Positions 54,764 to 64,000 of a stretch of DNA of 64,000 nucleotides are shown piece by piece. The position numbers and the translations under genes are program-made. Position 1 is the stretch's first letter. Every line of letters starts with the position of its first letter. Source of the stretch: Pseudomicrostroma phylloplanum (Eukaryota; Basidiomycota; Exobasidiomycetes; Microstromatales); the NCBI GenBank assembly GCA_039545275.1, contig BCHS01000003.1:372001-436000 (forward strand). Direction: 5' to 3'. Below the pieces are notes generated by a model. It had not been told where the DNA came from. It did no database searches and saw only the letters and a program-made list of their open reading frames with translations.

Positions 54764-57700
54764 ATGCCTTCACCGCCGCCTGCTCCCAGACGTGCCAGGC
54801 CAGTTCGTCCCGGGGACTGGCCTTCGCGTGCTCAGGAGCCAGCGACCCAGCGTGTACAGGGTCTTCCTACCGTCGCGGGAAGAGCCTCGGTTTCTGGATT
54901 CGACTCGTCCGATGACATCCTTCTCGCCGGAGACCGGGCTGGCGTACAACATCCCTTCATCGCAGGTAACACCAGAAGAGATGGCGAGGATAACAATTCG
55001 AGCTTCACATTTGCCGATGCTCGTCCGGGGGGGATGCTCCCATCGGCAGCAGCAGGACCCTCCAGACTCTTTGCCAATTCAGACGAGCTGATCTCGAAGC
55101 TCACTGGCGGCTATCGAGGCGGTATGTCCGGTCTGATGCCCTCGTCTGACTTCAGCATGGACCTCAAGTCATCCTCTAAGTTCGCCCATCCAAGTTTGGA
55201 GACACCTGGACTGCCGCCCATGGCCGGTCCTTCGAAAGGGCGTATCCCCCAACCTGCAAGAAATCGACTCTCTGAGGAGCCGTCTTCCTTTCGGGCTTCT
55301 CCTAGACCGCTGAGAGGAGGGGCAAGACATTCGCACATAATGCCATCAACGCCCCTGGGACCCGCTGGCCATCAGCCTGCGGGTCTCAACGCAGATGGCT
55401 CCTTCTCTGCAGTGCGAGACGAGGATGAGGCAAACAATTCCGGACTCCTCGAGCTTGGCCCTCTCAGCTCTTTCGGCAGACAAGCGGACCTCTTCGGGCT
55501 TCGGAAGTTCAGAGGGCTACAAGCGAAAAGCAGAGAAGGGTCACAAGAAAATGCAGCTGCCGGTAGTATTGGCAGTGGCCGGAGCAGTAGGGGGACAGCG
55601 GCGGCGAAGACGAGCTCAAGCGATGCGGCCAATGGAAGCGTGGTCGAGCACTCGATCTTGTCCGAAGTCCCGGAGTCTGATGAGCTTGAGACAGATCCGT
55701 TGGGCGCCGAAGACGGCGAAGGTAGCCAGCAATTGCTGCAAAGGCTGAGGCTATGGCGACAGGATGCAATGGAGCATCACCTCTACGATACTGCAATCTT
55801 CTGGGGAGAGAAGGTGTTGTGCATGGAATGTGAGTAAGCACTCAGTCGTACTTCTCTTGCTGCCGAGCTGAGAATTCTCACTTCTAACACTTCTCTTTCG
55901 ATGACGTGTAGCGCAAGAATCACAGCGGCCGAACGATGCTTATTTCCTCGCGAAAGCATACTTTCTGACCCATCAGTACAGTCGAGCAGAACACCTGCTG
56001 GTAAATCCTCTTCCGCCTGCAGCGGTCCCACAAACAGCCTCACCTTCTAGCGAGTTGCAACAACCGGCCCAAGCGGATGACATACCTGACGAGGACGCGC
56101 TTGCGGCCGCTTTGGAGGGAGCCAGGGCAAATGCAGTCCTGCCGGCAAGCCTGGTCCAGCGCTCGGCCGGGAAGTCAGGCTTCAATACTGGTGTGTTGCA
56201 TTCGGACAAGGAGAGAGCCAATGGGCAACTGCTGTCGGACGATGAATCTGACGGCGATGCTGTAGTTGAGAAAAAGCGCAAAGACAGAGAATTTACGGTC
56301 AGCGGGACTGGAACGGGTAGCGAGAGTAACGGAGGCGAGTTCGATAGCGACGGGGCCACGGATGGCCTGCGTCATGGCTTTGCGGGCAGAAGAAGGGACA
56401 ATGCTGCTTCCGCTGCTACACCGCCCGCGGATCAGGTGCGAGACTTCCGAAAAGGCATCAACCGATCTCGGCCGCTTCGCCCGAGCCCAGTCGACCTCTC
56501 CATGCCGCTGGCTGTCTACGAAGCGTGGACTGCCGAGCAAGACAGGGCGCTGCAGCACATTCGGGCTCAGTCGCAGCCGTCGAACTCTCCAGGTAGCGTC
56601 CTCAATGGCAACGCAGAAGATCAGGCCGCCATAAATCAACCTTTGGTGAACATCTCTTCTGCATGTCGCTACCTCGCTGCCAAGTGCAGGGTATGCCTCG
56701 GGAGATTCGGGGAAGCTCTGGATCTGATAGGAGAAGAGAGTGGTCGGTGGATCAAGGGAGGAGCTCATGGCAGATACGGTGCGAAAGCCCCTTCTTCGGA
56801 CGGCCTTCTCAAGGTTGCCTCTTCAGTGACCCATCTAAGAGGTTTGATTCACCTTAGACTGGACAATCTCAATGCTGCCCGCGAAGCCTTTATCGAGGCT
56901 CTGCGCATCGATGTCAAGAACTACGATGCCTTTGCTGCGTTGGTCGATGGGAAGCTCCTGAGCGGTGGCCAGGTGTGGAACCTCGTCGAGGGTCTAGAAT
57001 GGGAGGCACAGAGCAATGGTGACAAACAGAGCTTCGACTTCATTCGCCTTTGCTATATGTCGAAGCTTGACAAGGAGGAGCAAGGCAATGCAGTTCGAGC
57101 TGCCACTGCGCGACGAGAGCTATGGTCCACATACGGCGGCGCAAAGCATCAAGGTGGCCTCTATGACTCTACAGACCTCCTCTACGCTCTTGCTGAAGAC
57201 CTGTACGCCCGCCGGCGCTTTACAGATGCGCTAATCGTGACGCGGAGGATACTTTCCCTGGATGCGGAGCATGAGCAGACCATAGATCTGCACATTGGCT
57301 GCATAGCTTCCCTGCCTCCAGGACAAGCCAAGACATACCGTCCTCAACTTTACCTTTTGGCCAACCGCTTAGTGGAAGAGCATCCCGATCGAGCCTCGAG
57401 CTGGTTCGCAGCTGGTACGTGGTACGCCACCTCGCAACGATGGGCAGAAGCACGCAAGTACTTCTCCAAAGCAACTCTTCTCAACCCACGCCACCTGCCC
57501 TGCTGGCTGTCCTTTGCGCATTCCTTCTCACTTGAGGGCGAGTCCGAGCAGGCCGTCCTGGCATACTCGAGTGTCGTCAAGACCTTCCCAAACGTGCGGT
57601 ACGCCAAGGTCTGTCTCGGCTCTGAGCATCTCCGAATGGGCAATCTCAAGCTGGCACGCACCTTCTTGGAGGGCGCCAGAGATCCCCTGGGTGGCGGGAA

Positions 57701-58388
57701 TCTGGAGATGGGAGGCGAGGAAGAGATGGGCGTATTGCGCTATTACGAAGGACGCTTCGACGAAGCGATCACCATCCTCACTCGCGTCCTGCAGGCTTCT
57801 TCGGCGGCTGGCGAACCGTCGAGCTCTCATCTCACCACGCGGCTCAACCTCGCCTGGGCTCTCTGCAAGGGCGAACGAGCTGTTGAGGCTCGAAAGATGT
57901 TCCATTCTGTCATCGAGATCGACTCGACGAATGTCGCGGCCCACCTCGGACTGGCCATGGTGGACCACCGTGCGGGTCGCCTGGCAGACGCCGTCGGGTG
58001 GTACCATGATGCGCTCGCCATCGATCCTCGCCATCCTCAGGCGACTGAGCTGCTGCAGGTCGCAATGGAAGAGTATGCAAGTCTGCCCATCGACGATGAA
58101 GGAATTGCGCCACCTTCCAAACAGAGCGGGGGGACAGGGAGGAAGACCCGACTCTTCGAGCACATGGAGCTTCCTCCGGAGTATCAGCTCTCTAGCGCCT
58201 TGCCGCCTGGACCAGAGATGCAAGATGCTTATTCGATGGGCGGTGGAGAGAGTAGTGTGATGGATGTAGAGGGCGATGAGGAGGAGCAGGAAGTCAGCGA
58301 AGAGACGAGACCGGCTGTGAGCGGCGCTTCATTCTCCACTGGCCAGGTGGACGGGGAAGAGAGCATCGAGATGGACGAGACGGGATGA
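54764..58388 (+). CDS. CDC16: CDC16/APC6, TPR subunit of the anaphase-promoting complex
   Basis: Exons 54764-55829 and 55912-58388 (82-base intron; junction CME|SQESQRP), 1180 residues. CDC16 (Cut9) is a homodimeric TPR subunit of the APC/C scaffold and binds CDC26. LRLWRQDAMEHHLYDTAIFWGEKVL and, after the splice, NDAYFLAKAYFLTHQYSRAEHLL are the family's first TPRs. Later TPRs include HLRGLIHLRLDNLNAAREAF, SSWFAAGTWYATSQRWAEARKYFSKAT and AAHLGLAMVDHRAGRLADAVGWYHDALAID. The N-terminal 320 residues are disordered, and a 70-residue acidic/Ser-rich insert (about 400-470) lies between TPR pairs. It is longer than in yeasts (about 670-840). The start at 54764 is the first ATG; the frame is open upstream but without ATG. 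Confidence 0.92.
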
Positions 58389-58586
58389 GGGAAGAGGAGA
58401 CCAGAGGAGGCTGAGAGACGACCTTGAGAGCATTCCCACCCGCCTCCTTTCTGCCTCAGCCTAGCACATGTCGTCTTCCTCGTTCTCAGCAGATACCCCA
58501 AAATCGGAAGTGTTGTCTTTACTGTTATACAATGTCCCCTGATTGCATTGAAAAGATGACAAGTGTGGCGCACATGCAGTGCAGGA

Positions 58587-59111
58587 CTATTGAGGCGGTG
58601 TAGAGTCCCGGGCCTTCTGCGCCGCCTGTGTTGCCCATACGGGTGCGTCTGCGTCTGCGGATTGCTTTGCTTTCTGTTGTATAGAGGTCAAGAGGACACA
58701 GGGTCGGTCAATACGGCAAGCGGATAGGCAAAGCTAACGAGGACTGGCTACTCACCTCGAGCTGCTCTGCGAATGCTGCTTTCCTCGCTGCCGCCTGTCG
58801 GTGCGAATCCACCTGCTTCTTCAGTTCTGGCGAGAGTTTCTGTAGGGCGAGACAAGCACGGAGAGAGACAAGAGGTATCAGGCAGCAGTTCCCTGTAGTC
58901 AGGAGCATCACTGAGCCTCCTCACATTGTAGAATTCCTCATCCGTCGGTGTTGTCCCTGCGATGGTGTGAAGCGGGTGGCACGGGTCAGCTTCGCGAAAG
59001 CGCCGTGCGAAGAGTGAGCAGCTGCGATGACCCACACTTCATGATGCCGTAGCCAGCTCCCATGACGCCGACGAAGCCGACGAGGCCTCGTACGTAGTTG
59101 CCGCTGCTCAT
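58587..59111 (-). CDS. CBP4: CBP4, complex III assembly factor (small, four exons)
   Basis: Four exons on the complement: 59111-59036, 58956-58925 (32 bases), 58839-58756 and 58673-58587; 92 residues, all phases matching. CBP4 is a small inner-membrane protein that, with the Cbp3-Cbp6 pair, accompanies newly made cytochrome b into complex III. Seen: one N-terminal membrane helix (residues 7-24, VRGLVGFVGVMGAGYGIM), then KWTTPTDEEFYNKLSPELKK, the family's TTPTEE-x-x-x-x-x-SPELRK signature, a helix rich in Ala/Arg/Lys, and APVWATQ near the C-terminus. Introns carry CTGAC branch sites. The gene is too fragmented to appear as one ORF. Its start is 290 bases from the divergent HIS4 start and its end 198 bases from CDC16. 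Confidence 0.82.
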
Positions 59112-59401
59112 TGTTGAAGGTAGAGGGGGGTGCTGTAGAGTGCGAGTATTGAGCTTTATCCCTACGACTTGTCCACTGGATCCTGCAAGTGAGTCTTGTG
59201 CGTGTGTCTCTGTTCCGGGTGGAGCATCTCCTCGCCTCTCGACTTTTGCTGACTAACCCTTCGCGCCCGCCTTCGAGCCATCTCCCTTGCCGCGGCTAAA
59301 CTCCCCCGGGCCTTGGCCGTGACTCCCATCGTTGCACACTTTCACTTCACCTTCGGCGTCCCATCCGATCCTCACCTTGAACTTCCCCCCTCTCATCCAC
59401 G
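59112..59401. promoter_or_regulatory. Divergent promoter, CBP4 / HIS4, possible Gcn4-like sites
   Basis: A 290-base interval. HIS4 genes of many fungi are under general amino-acid control by Gcn4/CPC1 at TGA(C/G)TCA. Two near-matches, each one base off, occur at 59190-59196 (TGAGTCT) and 59250-59256 (TGACTAA). Such sites arise by chance often, so this is weak. Confidence 0.25.
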
Positions 59402-62188
59402 ATGCTGACGCTCAGCTCACCTCTGCTGCCAAGGCTGGACAGCAGCGATGCCTTCGACGCTCGTCTGCTGTCGGTCATCAGCCGCACATCCTCGCCTCTT
59501 CTGATCTCTTCCTCGGCTCTGGCAAAGGTGCAATCCCAGCTCCCCGACTCCCTCTCATACATCGTCGTAGCAGACTCGCAGCTATCCGCGAGTGAAGCCG
59601 CCGATGTTCTGGATGGAGGCGCCGAGGCCATTGTCCTCTCCGCGAATGACGCCCCTGCTTTCCTCGATGGTGAGAAGCCCATCCTTCCTCTTGAGAGGGT
59701 CGTCCTCTCGGTGGATGCTACCACAGCAGCTTCCCTGCCCGCATATGCCGATAAGGGTCTCGCTGCCGTCCTCGTGACCCTTCCCGACGGCGTAGACTTG
59801 GAGAGCTCGCCAGCAGGCGACATCATCGGCTCTTTCACCAAGGTCATGAAGACAAAGGAGACCGGTCGGCCAGTGTATGTTGCAGCTTCCCCAGCCTCTA
59901 CATCACAGGTCCCAACGAAGGACCACGTTGCGCGAGCTTTTGCCCTCGCCGCTTCCCTCGTGGTACCGACCTCTCAGCTTGGTCTGGAAGTATGCGCGGG
60001 CAAGCTCGACCTCATCGAGGCATTCACCTCTCCCCTTGTTTCGGACCGTAAGGATGGTCTCTTCCCTACCAACGTCGTTGCTGCCTCCCTCCTCACATCA
60101 CTTGGTCTCGTCTACTCTTCTCTGGAGTCGGTCCGCGAGTCCTTGCTCACCGGATCGGCCGTCTATCAGTCGCGCACGAGAGGTCTCTGGAGGAAGGGCG
60201 AGAGCAGCGGAGCCACGCAGGACGTTGTTCGTATCAGAATGGACTGTGATTCCGATGCCTTGGAGTTCAAGGTCAGGCAGAGGAAGGGGACCACGCAGGC
60301 CGCCCACGCGGGTTTCTGTCACCAGAGCACAAAGGAGAGCTGTTTCGGCCCGCTGGAAGGTCTCGCCAAGCTGGAAGCCACTCTCAAGTCTCGCAAGGAA
60401 TCGGCTCCCCCTGGTAGCTACTCTGCCCGCATCTTCTCTGACGAGGCTCTGCTAGCAGCTAAGATCAAGGAAGAGGCAGTCGAGCTGGTAGAGGCAAAAG
60501 ACAGCGACAAGGAGCACGTCGCCTTCGAGGCGGCAGACCTGCTGTACTTTGCTCTCGCTCGATGCATCCGGGCCGGAGTCAGCCTGGAAGACGTGGAACG
60601 TTCGTTGGACAAGAAGAGTATGAAGGTGACAAGGCGGAAGGGCGACGCTAAGCCGGCATACATTGGCGGCTCTTCCAGCAACCCTGGTGCCAACCAGAAG
60701 GCGCAGGCAGAGGGCGCAAAGCCAGTACCTGTGTCTGCTACCAATGGCAGCACTAGCAATGGCAGCGACCCCTCGGCCCCGATCAAGATGCAGTCCTACA
60801 GGCTTGAAAATCTGTCAGCACCGCAAAAAGCTGCTCTGCTGAAAAGGCCGGCCATCAAGTCCGAGGCGACAATGGACATTGTCCGTCCGATTCTCAAGGC
60901 TGTCAAGGAGCAGGGTGACGCCGCTGTCCTCGACCTGACGGCGAAGTTTGACAAGGTGAAGCTCACCTCGACTGTCCGCACTGGTCCCTTTGCTGGGCCG
61001 GAAGTGATGGCTCAGATCAAGCCAGAAGTCAAGACCGCTATCGACCAGGCCTACGCCAACATCTACAAATTCCATTACGCACAGAAGGTGACTGGTGGTA
61101 ACAAGAGCGCTGCAGCCGTGGGCGCAGGCGGCGTTGCCCCCGGAACTGGAGAAGGTGAAGAAGATGCAGTCCTTGAAGTGGAGACGATGCCCGGTGTCGT
61201 GTGTCGCCGCTTCGCTCGACCGATCCAGCGAGTCGGTCTCTATGTGCCCGGAGGCAGTGCTGTCCTCCCCAGTACGGCTCTGATGCTTGGCATTCCCGCT
61301 CAGATTGCTCAATGCCCTACGATCGTGCTGGCCACCCCACCGCGCTCCGACGGCAGCATCGCTCCCGAGGTCCTGTACGTCGCAGACAAGGTCGGATCTT
61401 CTGCCCTGCTGTGCGCAGGCGGTGCGCAGGCCGTGGGCGCAATGGCCTACGGCACCGAGACGTGTCCCAAGGTGGACAAGATCTTTGGTCCTGGCAACCA
61501 ATTCGTCACTGCCGCCAAGATGCTCGTGCAGAACGATCTGGACGCACTGGTATCCATCGACATGCCCGCCGGTCCTTCGGAGGTGCTGGTAATTGCAGAC
61601 AAGACGTCCAACCCGGACTTTGTCGCCTCTGACCTCCTCTCGCAAGCCGAGCACGGTCCCGACTCGCAAGTCGTCCTCGTCGGTGTCCAACTCAGCGATG
61701 CCGAACTCCTCGCCATTGAGGAGAGTCTAGACCGTCAGGCCAAGGCTCTGCCACGGTGTGAAATCGTGCGAAAGGCAATTGAAAAGTCCGTCACGGTCGT
61801 TGTTCCCACACGAGAGGAGGCAATGGCATGGAGCAACGCCTATGCCCCCGAGCACCTCATCCTGCAGCTCGACGAGGCCGAAGAGCTAGCAAAGGGCGTC
61901 GTCAATGCCGGTTCGGTCTTCATTGGTCCCTGGACCCCCGAGTCAGTAGGAGACTATGCCTCGGGCTCTAACCACTCGCTACCCACCTTTGGATTCGCAA
62001 GACAGTACAGCGGGGTGTCTACCTCGGCCTTCCAGAAACATCTTACTGCGCAGAGCCTCACGAGGGAGGGACTGAGCGCACTTGGACCCCACGTCGTTGC
62101 GCTGGCCGAGTGTGAGGGACTGGAGGCGCACGCCGAGGCGGTGCGCATCAGGCTTAGGAAGTTGCAGGAGGCCGTAGCGTCCGCTTGA
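59402..62188 (+). CDS. HIS4: Trifunctional histidine biosynthesis protein
   Basis: A single-exon 928-residue protein carrying three of the ten histidine pathway activities. Residues 1-255 are the fungal N-terminal domain. Phosphoribosyl-AMP cyclohydrolase spans about 255-315 ([27 protein letters not shown] and a Cys/His-containing segment). Phosphoribosyl-ATP pyrophosphohydrolase spans about 330-415 ([26 protein letters not shown]). Histidinol dehydrogenase spans about 465-926 ([43 protein letters not shown] with metal-ligand Gln and His, and YAPEHL). Family order and length (about 800-930) fit. The Ala/Ser-rich linker at about 425-460 is the only unusual part. The start is the first ATG, 290 bases from CBP4. 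Confidence 0.97.
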   Translation: MLTLSSPLLPRLDSSDAFDARLLSVISRTSSPLLISSSALAKVQSQLPDSLSYIVVADSQLSASEAADVLDGGAEAIVLSANDAPAFLDGEKPILPLERVVLSVDATTAASLPAYADKGLAAVLVTLPDGVDLESSPAGDIIGSFTKVMKTKETGRPVYVAASPASTSQVPTKDHVARAFALAASLVVPTSQLGLEVCAGKLDLIEAFTSPLVSDRKDGLFPTNVVAASLLTSLGLVYSSLESVRESLLTGSAVYQSRTRGLWRKGESSGATQDVVRIRMDCDSDALEFKVRQRKGTTQAAHAGFCHQSTKESCFGPLEGLAKLEATLKSRKESAPPGSYSARIFSDEALLAAKIKEEAVELVEAKDSDKEHVAFEAADLLYFALARCIRAGVSLEDVERSLDKKSMKVTRRKGDAKPAYIGGSSSNPGANQKAQAEGAKPVPVSATNGSTSNGSDPSAPIKMQSYRLENLSAPQKAALLKRPAIKSEATMDIVRPILKAVKEQGDAAVLDLTAKFDKVKLTSTVRTGPFAGPEVMAQIKPEVKTAIDQAYANIYKFHYAQKVTGGNKSAAAVGAGGVAPGTGEGEEDAVLEVETMPGVVCRRFARPIQRVGLYVPGGSAVLPSTALMLGIPAQIAQCPTIVLATPPRSDGSIAPEVLYVADKVGSSALLCAGGAQAVGAMAYGTETCPKVDKIFGPGNQFVTAAKMLVQNDLDALVSIDMPAGPSEVLVIADKTSNPDFVASDLLSQAEHGPDSQVVLVGVQLSDAELLAIEESLDRQAKALPRCEIVRKAIEKSVTVVVPTREEAMAWSNAYAPEHLILQLDEAEELAKGVVNAGSVFIGPWTPESVGDYASGSNHSLPTFGFARQYSGVSTSAFQKHLTAQSLTREGLSALGPHVVALAECEGLEAHAEAVRIRLRKLQEAVASA

Positions 62189-62894
62189 GGGAAATGCGGT
62201 CGTCGTTCTGATCGGCACTGGACGTGTGGAGATGGGTGAAGAGTGCGAAAGACGACGAGAAAGGAGAGAAGGAGGGACGTAGACCCGTTTGTTGCCAGAG
62301 GAAAACAGTAGAGGTGTACTTGCTTCGCAGCGTGTAGAAATGCAGAACCTTGTCCTAGACCCCTGATTGCCTTGACCTCCATCTGAGATCCACCCGTCCG
62401 GTTCTTTCGAGCAGCTGCGCTCATCAGACACACCCACACACAAGCCTCATACCGACTTCCCCTTGTTTGGTCATGCATCGGGCGAGGACTCACGAAGAGC
62501 TACATCGAACGATGGTAAACAGCTTCTCTTACGGTGAAAAAACAAAACGGCCGGATGCCAGGCTGGTATGAGACAAGACGACGCGAGAGGAGACGACACG
62601 AGACGAGAGTGGTGGCGCGCTACCGGCTACAAAGTATTAAAAGAGACGAAGGAACAAGAGAACAGGTGACCGATGGAGGATTACACAAGGACGGGAGAAG
62701 AGCGAGGAAGAGGGTACGAGAAGGAGATGAGGATCGGGATGGGGATATGGGTGCATGGAGGAAAGTAGAGGTGACCGGCGGGGNGAGGNGACTCTTTCGA
62801 AAGTGGCGCGTCACTGATTGTCTACATGGAGGCTGCCGGTCCCATCTTGATTCGCTGAATGGGCATCTTCATATCTTGTGCTCTAGTCGTAGCT
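62189..62894. other. Convergent intergenic region with two undetermined bases
   Basis: 706 bases between convergent stop codons. Two N bases at 62784 and 62789 lie in a G-rich run, probably a sequencing ambiguity. The stretch 62560-62770 is purine-rich (GA-rich) on the + strand. No gene is seen. Confidence 0.4.
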
Positions 62895-63843
62895 TCAAAA
62901 CTGCAAATTGGGCCCGCTGGCCCCACCGGCGCCAGTCTCGGTAAAGTAGTCCTGAGCAGCCCAAAGGTCCCTGAAGACGTAGCCGAAGGGGTCGTCCTCG
63001 CCTCCCATGCCCGATTGCTGCTGCTGCTGCTGCTGCTGGTAATGGTGGTCCATCTGCGCCGGAACACCATCCTGCGCGCTGTACGAGACCTGTGGCTGAG
63101 GCTGCGCTTGCTGCTGCTGCTGCTGCTGCTGATGCTGCTGGTCCATCCCTCCGCCTCCGCCCACACCGTAGTCGACAAATGGCGTCAGGCCTGTGCTCCC
63201 AAAGAGATTGCTGAAGCCTGGTGTCAGACTGGGATTGCCATCCCCTCCACCTGTGCCAGCATTGGCATAGCCGGTCGCGAAACCAGAAGACGGCGCTCCA
63301 GTTGTGGCATTGGTTCCGCCACCACCTCCTCCCTGGGCAAAGAGCGCCGAGGAGAAGGTGGGCAGGTCCAGAGGGCTCGGGAAAGTGGCATCGAAGAAAT
63401 TTGGATTGCCGCTCGCGCCGCCGTCGTTGGACCCATGTAGACTAGCCAGCGATTCGATGAAACGCTGTTGACGCCGGTCGTAAGGCTGCTGGTTCATTGC
63501 GGAAGCAGGCTGAGTGGCCTGCCCCCGAGACCACGGAGCTGATGCGCTAGTGGAAGACGAAGACAGCTGAGCTTGACCGGGCATTGCTCTGCCGCTCTGG
63601 ACCCCTACGTCTGGGCCAGGAGCAGAATGAGCAGCGACACTGGCAGGGGAAGCGTCCTCAGATGACACTTCGGGCGTCGATACGATAGGAGTGACACCAA
63701 GGTCTTGAGTCGAGAGGGGCAGCGCAAAGGCAGCATTATTCATAGAGCCCTTCTTTGTTTCCGCTAAGCTGTTGGGCAAGTGTCTGCTTCTGTGCAGACC
63801 GACTACCGGTCGAGCATTCAGATTGATATCCTCAGTTGAAGTA

Positions 63844-63880
<37 letters not shown>

Positions 63881-64000
63881 CATCGCCCTCCTTGCCAGCC
63901 TTCCTCTTCGATTGCAGCTGGTCCACAGAACCCTCGTCATTGCCTGTGTCGCTCGCCTTTAGTAGAATGCGCAATAGGTCGTAGAGCTTGCCACCCAATG
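62895..64000 (-). CDS. C-terminal part of a probable fungal transcription factor
   Basis: The frame is open to the right edge, so the 5' part lies outside; about 368 residues are visible. The first visible segment GGKLYDLLRILLKASD looks like the last helix of a fungal Zn2Cys6 regulator middle homology region. What follows is disordered and activation-domain-like, with an 11-Ala run (63850-63882), Ser/Pro-rich stretches, poly-Gly, and two poly-Gln runs of 7-8 residues (about 63015-63038 and 63108-63128). It ends in an acidic/aromatic segment (EDDPFGYVFRDLWAAQDYF), which resembles an activation motif. No DNA-binding domain is in view, so the assignment rests on layout. Another disordered nuclear regulator is possible. 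Confidence 0.45.
63012..63136. repeat. CTG trinucleotide runs (poly-Gln coding)
   Basis: Two blocks of CTG triplets at about 63015-63038 and 63108-63136, encoding poly-Gln runs on the minus strand in the same gene. Confidence 0.8.
63849..63883. repeat. GCT trinucleotide run (poly-Ala coding)
   Basis: About 11 GCT triplets on the + strand, read on the minus strand as a poly-Ala run inside the partial transcription-factor gene. Confidence 0.85.

Noticed and set aside
63012..63136. CRISPR-like or other spaced repeat array
   Set aside because: The repeats are simple CTG triplets within a coding frame.
1..64000. Secondary-metabolite cluster, transposon or recently transferred island
   Set aside because: All recognisable genes are conserved eukaryotic housekeeping genes; there are no transposase, integrase, polyketide or NRPS motifs and no long terminal repeats.

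Overview
The window is a gene-dense stretch of a fungal nuclear genome. The short introns (about 70-190 bases, GT-AG, with CTGAC/CTAAC-type branch sites), the mostly one- to three-exon genes, the long Ser/Pro/Ala-rich disordered protein regions and the gene set (chitin synthase, fused HIS4, POM152, GRASP, CBP4) point to a basidiomycete. Ustilaginomycotina is the best guess, but the rank is inference. There are no operons. I support 23 protein genes, two of them cut by the window edges. I saw no tRNA, rRNA, transposon or CRISPR array.

Left third (1-24 kb): the 3' end of a MOV10/UPF1-type RNA helicase; a very large DysF-domain protein related to fission-yeast Mug65; kynureninase (divergent from it); a class IV-like chitin synthase with one intron; a repeat-rich gap; a five-exon Sec4/Rab8 GTPase divergent from UTP6; and a coiled-coil protein resembling AcrB.

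Middle (24-46 kb): a mitochondrial threonyl-tRNA synthetase with a degenerate editing domain; a TBC RabGAP; the tiny APC/C subunit CDC26; nucleoporin POM152; the mitochondrial calcium uniporter MCU; a SWT1-like PIN nuclease; and a large disordered protein I do not recognise.

Right third (46-64 kb): a 50-residue, three-exon cysteine-rich gene hidden in an apparently empty interval; GRASP; proteasome ATPase RPT3; the nuclear-envelope protein BRL1/BRR6; ORC5 with a lost P-loop; CDC16 (APC6); the 92-residue, four-exon complex III assembly factor CBP4; trifunctional HIS4; and the C-terminal part of a probable transcription factor.

Most genes sit in divergent pairs sharing 200-650 bp (DysF/KYNU, SEC4/UTP6, AcrB/ThrRS, TBC/CDC26, RPT3/BRL1, ORC5/CDC16, CBP4/HIS4). 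They alternate with tight convergent ends, as little as 88 bp. This is mainly a housekeeping region. The less ordinary content is the 50-residue Cys-rich gene, the decayed catalytic sites in ThrRS and ORC5, co-location of the binding partners CDC26 and CDC16, microexons in SEC4 and CBP4, and a cluster of unrelated 7-base tandem repeats downstream of the chitin synthase. All exon boundaries were read by eye from splice signals and reading-frame continuity; none is backed by transcripts.
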